NCBI RefSeq assembly: GCF_002933465.1
Contig: NZ_PSZE01000021.1
Coordinates: forward strand, 1 to 64,000
Source: Nocardia nova
GTDB taxonomy: Bacteria > Actinomycetota > Actinomycetes > Mycobacteriales > Mycobacteriaceae
DNA: 64,000 nt
Reading direction: 5' to 3'
The translations under genes were made by a program, and so were the position numbers. The notes under the pieces were generated by a model. That model searched no databases, was not told the DNA's origin, and was given only the letters and a program-made list of their open reading frames with translations. This document shows, one piece after another, positions 60,003-64,000 of this stretch; within the stretch, counting starts at the first letter, position 1; every line of letters begins with the position of its first letter.

Positions 60003-60892
60003 TAGCGCAGTGTGCCGTAGGCCGTCAGCGCGGCGAACACGATGCCGACCGGCACCACGGTCAGCGCCACCACCGCGATGTCGTCGCCGGTGATGCGCGG
60101 GAAGACCTTCGACGCGAACAGGTCGCCCAGGGCGCGGTCGATGACCAGCGGCCGCGCGATCATCAGCCCGATCACCGCCAGCACCGACCCGGCCAGCGCG
60201 GCGACCACCGCCTCGAGCAGGAACGGCAGCTGGGTGTACCAGCGCGTGGCACCGACCAGACGCATGATGCCGACTTCCTCACGGCGCGTGAACGCCGCGA
60301 TCTGCACCATGTTCGCGATCAGCAGCAGGGCGGCCAGGGCCTGCAGCACGGCCAGGCCGAAGGCCGCGTTGCGCAGGCCGTCGAACAGGCTCACCAGCCG
60401 GTCGACGATGTCCTTGTCGTTGCGCACGAATCCGACGCCGGGCTTGCCTTGGAAGTCCTTGAAGATGCGTGGGTACTGTGCGGCGTCGGTCATCTTGACG
60501 CGCAGCGAGGCCGGCAGCGGCGACTCGCTGACGTATTTGGCCAGCTCCGGCTGATCCTTGAAGGTCTTCTCCTTCGCCTCCCGGACCGCCTCCTCGCGAT
60601 TGAGGAACTGCACCGATTCCACGCCGGGCTCGGCCTTCAGAGCCGACATCAGCGCCTTGCACGGGTCCTGCGAGCAGTCCGGATCGTTGACCGAGACGTC
60701 CTCGGTCAGGTACAGCCGCACCTCCAGCCGGTCCAGGAAGTACTGCTCGGTCTTATCGGCCATCCGGACGGCCAGCATGCCGCCGCCGAGCATGGTGAGC
60801 GAGACCGCGGTGGTGAGGATCATCGCGATGGTCATGGTGACGTTGCGGCGTAGGCCGTTGAAGACCTCACCGAACAGGAAGCTCGCGCGCAT
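59987..60892 (-). CDS. ftsX: Cell division protein FtsX
   Basis: A 301-residue FtsX with four helices: N-terminal TIAMILTTAVSLTMLGGGML, then a large extracytoplasmic domain (YFLDRLEVRLYLTEDVSV; SESPLPASLRVKMTDAAQYP), LAVLQALAALLLIANMVQIA, AVVAALAGSVLAVIGLMIA and VALTVVPVGIVFAALTAYG. With FtsE it controls peptidoglycan hydrolases at division. Its ATG touches the ftsE stop. Confidence 0.95.
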   Translation of the reverse strand: MRASFLFGEVFNGLRRNVTMTIAMILTTAVSLTMLGGGMLAVRMADKTEQYFLDRLEVRLYLTEDVSVNDPDCSQDPCKALMSALKAEPGVESVQFLNREEAVREAKEKTFKDQPELAKYVSESPLPASLRVKMTDAAQYPRIFKDFQGKPGVGFVRNDKDIVDRLVSLFDGLRNAAFGLAVLQALAALLLIANMVQIAAFTRREEVGIMRLVGATRWYTQLPFLLEAVVAALAGSVLAVIGLMIARPLVIDRALGDLFASKVFPRITGDDIAVVALTVVPVGIVFAALTAYGTLRYYVRE

Positions 60893-61581
60893 TACCGGCC
60901 CACCCCGTATACGCCGGTGGCCTCGTCGCGGACCAGGCGGCCGCGATCGAGTTCGACCACGCGCCGACGCATGGCGTCGACGATGTGATTGTCGTGGGTG
61001 GCCATCAGCACCGTGGTGCCCGTGCGGTTGATGCGTTCCAGCAACATCATGATGTCCTGACTGGTGTCGGGGTCGAGGTTGCCGGTGGGTTCGTCGGCGA
61101 GCAGCACCAGCGGCCGGTTCACGAACGCCCGTGCGATCGCGACCCGCTGCTGTTCACCGCCGGACAGCTCGGTCGGCAGGCGATCCGCCTTACCGGACAA
61201 ACCCACCAGGTCCAGTGCCTCCGGCACCGCCCGATCGATGAATTTGCGATTCTTGCCGATCACCTCGAGCGCGAACGCCACGTTTTGTTCGACCGTCTTC
61301 TGCTGCAACAACCGGAAATCCTGGAAGACGCAGCCGATGCGCTGGCGCAGCTTGGGCACCCGCCGTCCCGGCAACCGGTCGACCCGGAAATCGGCGACAT
61401 GCACTTCGCCGGTGGTCGGCTTGACCTCTTTCAGCAACAGTTGCATGAACGTCGATTTACCCGACCCGGACGGTCCGATAATGAAGACGAACTCGCCCTT
61501 GTCGACCTCGACCGAAACATTGTCCAGCGCGGGTCTCGTCGAGGTTTTATAAGACTTGGTGACGTTCCGCAGGGTGATCAC
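60892..61581 (-). CDS. ftsE: Cell division ATP-binding protein FtsE
   Basis: A 229-residue ABC ATPase with Walker A IIGPSGSGKSTFMQ, Q-loop FQDFRLLQQ, signature LSGGEQQRVAIARA, Walker B VLLADEPTGNLDP and switch H in MATHDNHIVD. ATG start; it overlaps ftsX by 1 bp. It forms the FtsEX complex at the septum. Confidence 0.97.
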   Translation of the reverse strand: MITLRNVTKSYKTSTRPALDNVSVEVDKGEFVFIIGPSGSGKSTFMQLLLKEVKPTTGEVHVADFRVDRLPGRRVPKLRQRIGCVFQDFRLLQQKTVEQNVAFALEVIGKNRKFIDRAVPEALDLVGLSGKADRLPTELSGGEQQRVAIARAFVNRPLVLLADEPTGNLDPDTSQDIMMLLERINRTGTTVLMATHDNHIVDAMRRRVVELDRGRLVRDEATGVYGVGR

Positions 61582-61655
61582 GAGGTGCCAGTGTAGCCAG
61601 CGAAGTCATGGCACACTCCGGCCCACTCCGCGGCATGCGACTTGTCACAGAGACG

Positions 61656-61811
61656 TCAGCGGGCGGGCGCGGTCGTCAGCGCGGAACCGGAAACGGTATT
61701 CGCGATGTTGAAACCGGAATGGTCCGGCGTGGCCGGTTTCACGAACAGATACAACACGAGCGTCGCGACCCAGACACTGAGCAGGATCGCGGTCGATTTA
61801 CGCGGTTTCAC
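61656..61811 (-). CDS. Small membrane protein overlapping mscS-like gene
   Basis: A 51-residue frame from a GTG that overlaps the end of the MscS-family gene by 14 bp. It contains one helix (STAILLSVWVATLVLYLFV) and a Ser/Thr/Ala-rich tail. It lies between ftsE and the channel gene on the same strand. Length and overlap make it a reasonable coding candidate; the role is unknown. Confidence 0.5.
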   Translation of the reverse strand: MKPRKSTAILLSVWVATLVLYLFVKPATPDHSGFNIANTVSGSALTTAPAR

Positions 61812-62655
61812 TCAAACCCTCCCGACGCAGCGCCGCGGCGACACGCACGCGCAGCTCACGTCCGACGTCGAATTGTTTACCCGGCAGTGTGCGGGCCACC
61901 ATCCGGATGTTCATCTGGTCGACGGTGAGATCTTCCAGACCCATCACCGTAGGTTCGTCCAGCAGTAGCGATTTCAGGCGGCGATCCTGAAATGCCTTGG
62001 CGCCCACCTCGTGCAGAATCTCGTTGACCTTGGTGATATCGGCGGTGGCGGGCACCGGCACATCGATTGCCGCACGGGCCCAATCCTTCGACAGATTGGT
62101 CACTTTCACGATCTGCCCGTTGGGCACCGTGATGACCTCCCCGTCGGGATTGCGCAGCGTGGTGATCCGCAGTGTGACGTCCTCCACGGTACCTTCGGCC
62201 GGCTCGGATTGCCCGGTGACCGCGATGCGCACCACATCACCGAATCCGTATTGCCGCTCGGTGATCAGGAAGAATCCGGCGAGCAGGTCCTGCACGACGC
62301 GCTGGGCGCCGAAGCCGAGCGCGGCACCGAGTACCGCCGCCGGCGCGACCAGGCCGCTGAGCTGGAAGCCCAAGCGCCGCAACACTTCCAGCGATACCAG
62401 GAAATACACGATCACCAGCACCACCCAGGTGATGACCTGGGCCAGCGCGTGCCGATGTTTGGCGGCCTCGGTGCGCACCAGCGAATCGCTGCTCTGGAAG
62501 CCGGAGTCGATGCGGCGGGTGATCCGGTCGCGCACGAAGGTGGCGAAGCGGCTGAACAGCATCGCGCCCACGATCAGCAGCACGATCTCGAGGCCGCTGC
62601 CGCGCAGCCACGAGGTGAATGCCGCCCCGGTTCCGGCCGCGAGAGTCGTCGTCAT
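61798..62655 (-). CDS. MscS-family mechanosensitive channel
   Basis: A 285-residue channel with three helices (EIVLLIVGAMLFSRFATFV; VITWVVLVIVYFLVSLEVL; GLVAPAAVLGAALGFGAQR), the pore-lining TM3 motif ALGFGAQRVVQDLLAGFFL, then the beta domain (GDVVRI; VPNGQIVKVTNLSKDWARA). ATG at 62655 with GGAAAGGA is preferred. It lies between prfB and ftsE as in related actinobacteria. Confidence 0.9.
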   Translation of the reverse strand: MTTTLAAGTGAAFTSWLRGSGLEIVLLIVGAMLFSRFATFVRDRITRRIDSGFQSSDSLVRTEAAKHRHALAQVITWVVLVIVYFLVSLEVLRRLGFQLSGLVAPAAVLGAALGFGAQRVVQDLLAGFFLITERQYGFGDVVRIAVTGQSEPAEGTVEDVTLRITTLRNPDGEVITVPNGQIVKVTNLSKDWARAAIDVPVPATADITKVNEILHEVGAKAFQDRRLKSLLLDEPTVMGLEDLTVDQMNIRMVARTLPGKQFDVGRELRVRVAAALRREGLSETA

Positions 62656-62782
62656 CGGCGCATCCTTTCCGGTATCAACCGTGCACCGACACCAGCCGTT
62701 CTGCCGCCCGAACACACGCCAGACAGGTTACTACGACCGACCACCGACCGATATGCCGTGATTGCGCCGTGATAGGCGGGTT

Positions 62783-63895
62783 TCACGCGTCCTGGCGCAT
62801 CCGCCAGCGGATTCCCTCTTCGATGAAGCTGTCGATATCACCGTCGAGAACCGAGGACGGATTGTTCACCTCGAAGTTGGTGCGCAGGTCCTTAACCATC
62901 TGGTAGGGGTGCAGCACGTACGAGCGCATCTGATTACCCCAGGAGGCGCCCTCGGTGGTCTTGAGCGCATCCATCTCGGCGCGCTCCTCCTGCCGTTTGC
63001 GTTCCAGCAGCTTGGCCTGTAGCACGCGCATGGCCGAAATCTTGTTCTGCAGCTGTGATTTCTCGTTCTGGCAGGTCACCACGATGCCGGTGGGAATGTG
63101 GGTGATCCGCACCGCCGAGTCGGTGGTGTTGACGCTCTGGCCACCCGGACCCGAGGAGCGGTACACGTCGACGCGGATCTCCGATTCCGGGACCTCGATA
63201 TGGTCGGTGCCCTCGACCACCGGCAGCACCTCTACCTCGGCGAAGGAGGTCTGGCGCCGGCCCTGGTTGTCGAAGGGGCTGATCCGCACCAGGCGGTGGG
63301 TCCCCATCTCCACCGAGAGGGTGCCGTAGGCGTAGGGCACCTTGACCGCGAAGGTGGCGCTCTTGATGCCCGCCTCCTCGGCGTAGGAGGTGTCGTAGAT
63401 CTCGACCGGGTACTTGTGGCGCTCGGCCCAGCGCACGTACATGCGCATCAGCATCTGCGCCCAATCGGCGGCGTCCACACCACCGGCACCCGACCGGATG
63501 TTGACCAGCGCCTCGCGCTTGTCGTACTCGCCCGAGAGCAGCGTACGGACCTCCATCGCCTCGACATCGGCGTGCAGCGCGGCCCGTTCGGCATCGGCAT
63601 CGGCAAGGGCTGAGGTGCGCGCCTCGCCCTCCTCCTCTTCGGCGAGTTCGTAGAGCACTGGCAGATCGTCGAGCCGCTGCCGCAGTTCGGTGACGCGGCG
63701 CAGCTCACCCTGCGCGTGCGACAGCTCGCTGGTCACCTGCTGGGCGTGTTCCTGGTTGTTCCACAGCTCCGGGTCGGCGGCCTGATGTTCGAGCTCGTCG
63801 ATGCGACGGCGCAGCTCGTCGACGTCGAGTACCGACTCGACAGTCTTCAACGTGGTGTCGAGTTCGGCGAGATCAGCGGAAACGTCAGGATGCAC
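62783..63895 (-). CDS. prfB: Peptide chain release factor 2
   Basis: A 370-residue RF2 that recognises UGA and UAA: SPF tripeptide in LVRISPFDNQGRRQTSF and the GGQ hydrolysis motif in SSGPGGQSVNTTDSAVR. No internal TGA or +1 frameshift signal is present, as usual in actinobacteria. GTG at 63895 (VHPDVSADLAELDTTL) matches the family start. Upstream bases to the window end show no gene. Confidence 0.97.
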   Translation of the reverse strand: MHPDVSADLAELDTTLKTVESVLDVDELRRRIDELEHQAADPELWNNQEHAQQVTSELSHAQGELRRVTELRQRLDDLPVLYELAEEEEGEARTSALADADAERAALHADVEAMEVRTLLSGEYDKREALVNIRSGAGGVDAADWAQMLMRMYVRWAERHKYPVEIYDTSYAEEAGIKSATFAVKVPYAYGTLSVEMGTHRLVRISPFDNQGRRQTSFAEVEVLPVVEGTDHIEVPESEIRVDVYRSSGPGGQSVNTTDSAVRITHIPTGIVVTCQNEKSQLQNKISAMRVLQAKLLERKRQEERAEMDALKTTEGASWGNQMRSYVLHPYQMVKDLRTNFEVNNPSSVLDGDIDSFIEEGIRWRMRQDA

Positions 63896-64000
63896 GGTTG
63901 TCCAATCTACCGCTCGCGCAGGTGGCGGTGAAATGCGGCGAGTCGTCGGCAGCACGGGCGATGCGGCGGGCGGCCGGCTCAGCCCGATACCGCGCGCAAT

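Overview
High-GC actinobacterial DNA, most likely from Nocardia or a close mycolic-acid relative. This rests on the tmRNA tag ADSHQRDYALAA (as in mycobacteria), an SOS-box-controlled 13E12/DUF222 gene, the prfB-mscS-ftsE-ftsX...smpB-ssrA neighbourhood, and many TetR, SDR and acyl-CoA synthetase genes. Genus assignment is inference; no rRNA is present.

Layout. (1) 1-4.9 kb: the 3' part of a transaldolase gene and a small coupled ORF, then a scar: sdhC cut after about 160 codons, an IS3-type transposase fragment, a frameshifted IS30-family element with both inverted repeats, and the C-terminal part of a serine recombinase that runs into a tRNA-Ala(GGC). (2) 4.9-18.3 kb: an SOS-box 13E12-type gene, a DsbA-like protein, a TetR/SDR/amine-dehydrogenase-like group, an MFS transporter, pgm with a DUF190 gene, an MFS drug exporter with divergent TetR, and a sugar-lactone oxidase. 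(3) 18.3-22.6 kb: one minus-strand operon with an ECF sigma factor, a zinc-finger/Asp23 hybrid (probable anti-sigma), several Asp23/Gls24 proteins, DUF2273- and DUF6286-type membrane proteins and an AmaP-like protein. It carries three copies of a 71-bp repeat, each a 24-codon micro-ORF joined to both neighbouring genes by GTGA stop/start overlaps. (4) 22.7-44.9 kb: ordinary chromosomal genes: XRE and LuxR regulators, YceI, two overlapping acyl-CoA synthetases, two AraC regulators, mscL, a TetR, a 3-hydroxyacyl-CoA dehydrogenase-type SDR, a thioesterase, a large membrane protein with an extracellular PBP1-like domain, dienelactone hydrolase, GlxA, DUF899 and others. (5) 45.6-55.2 kb: a 9.6-kb phage-satellite-like island in the 3' end of ssrA. 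(6) 55.2-64 kb: ssrA, smpB, small membrane proteins, recQ, ftsX, ftsE, an MscS channel and prfB.

The island is the most interesting part. It has 26-bp att repeats, matching 19-bp repeats near both ends (probable integrase arm sites), a tyrosine integrase, a rightward repressor with paired upstream repeats, a leftward excisionase-like gene, a RepA-like ATPase with twelve GCGTCCC heptamers inside its coding sequence (candidate origin), a scaffold protein and an HK97-type major capsid protein. Portal, terminase, protease and tail genes are absent. At the left end are cargo-like genes: a CutA homologue, an XRE-TPR regulator and two small ORFs. The layout recalls phiRv1/phiRv2 of Mycobacterium tuberculosis and phage-inducible chromosomal islands.
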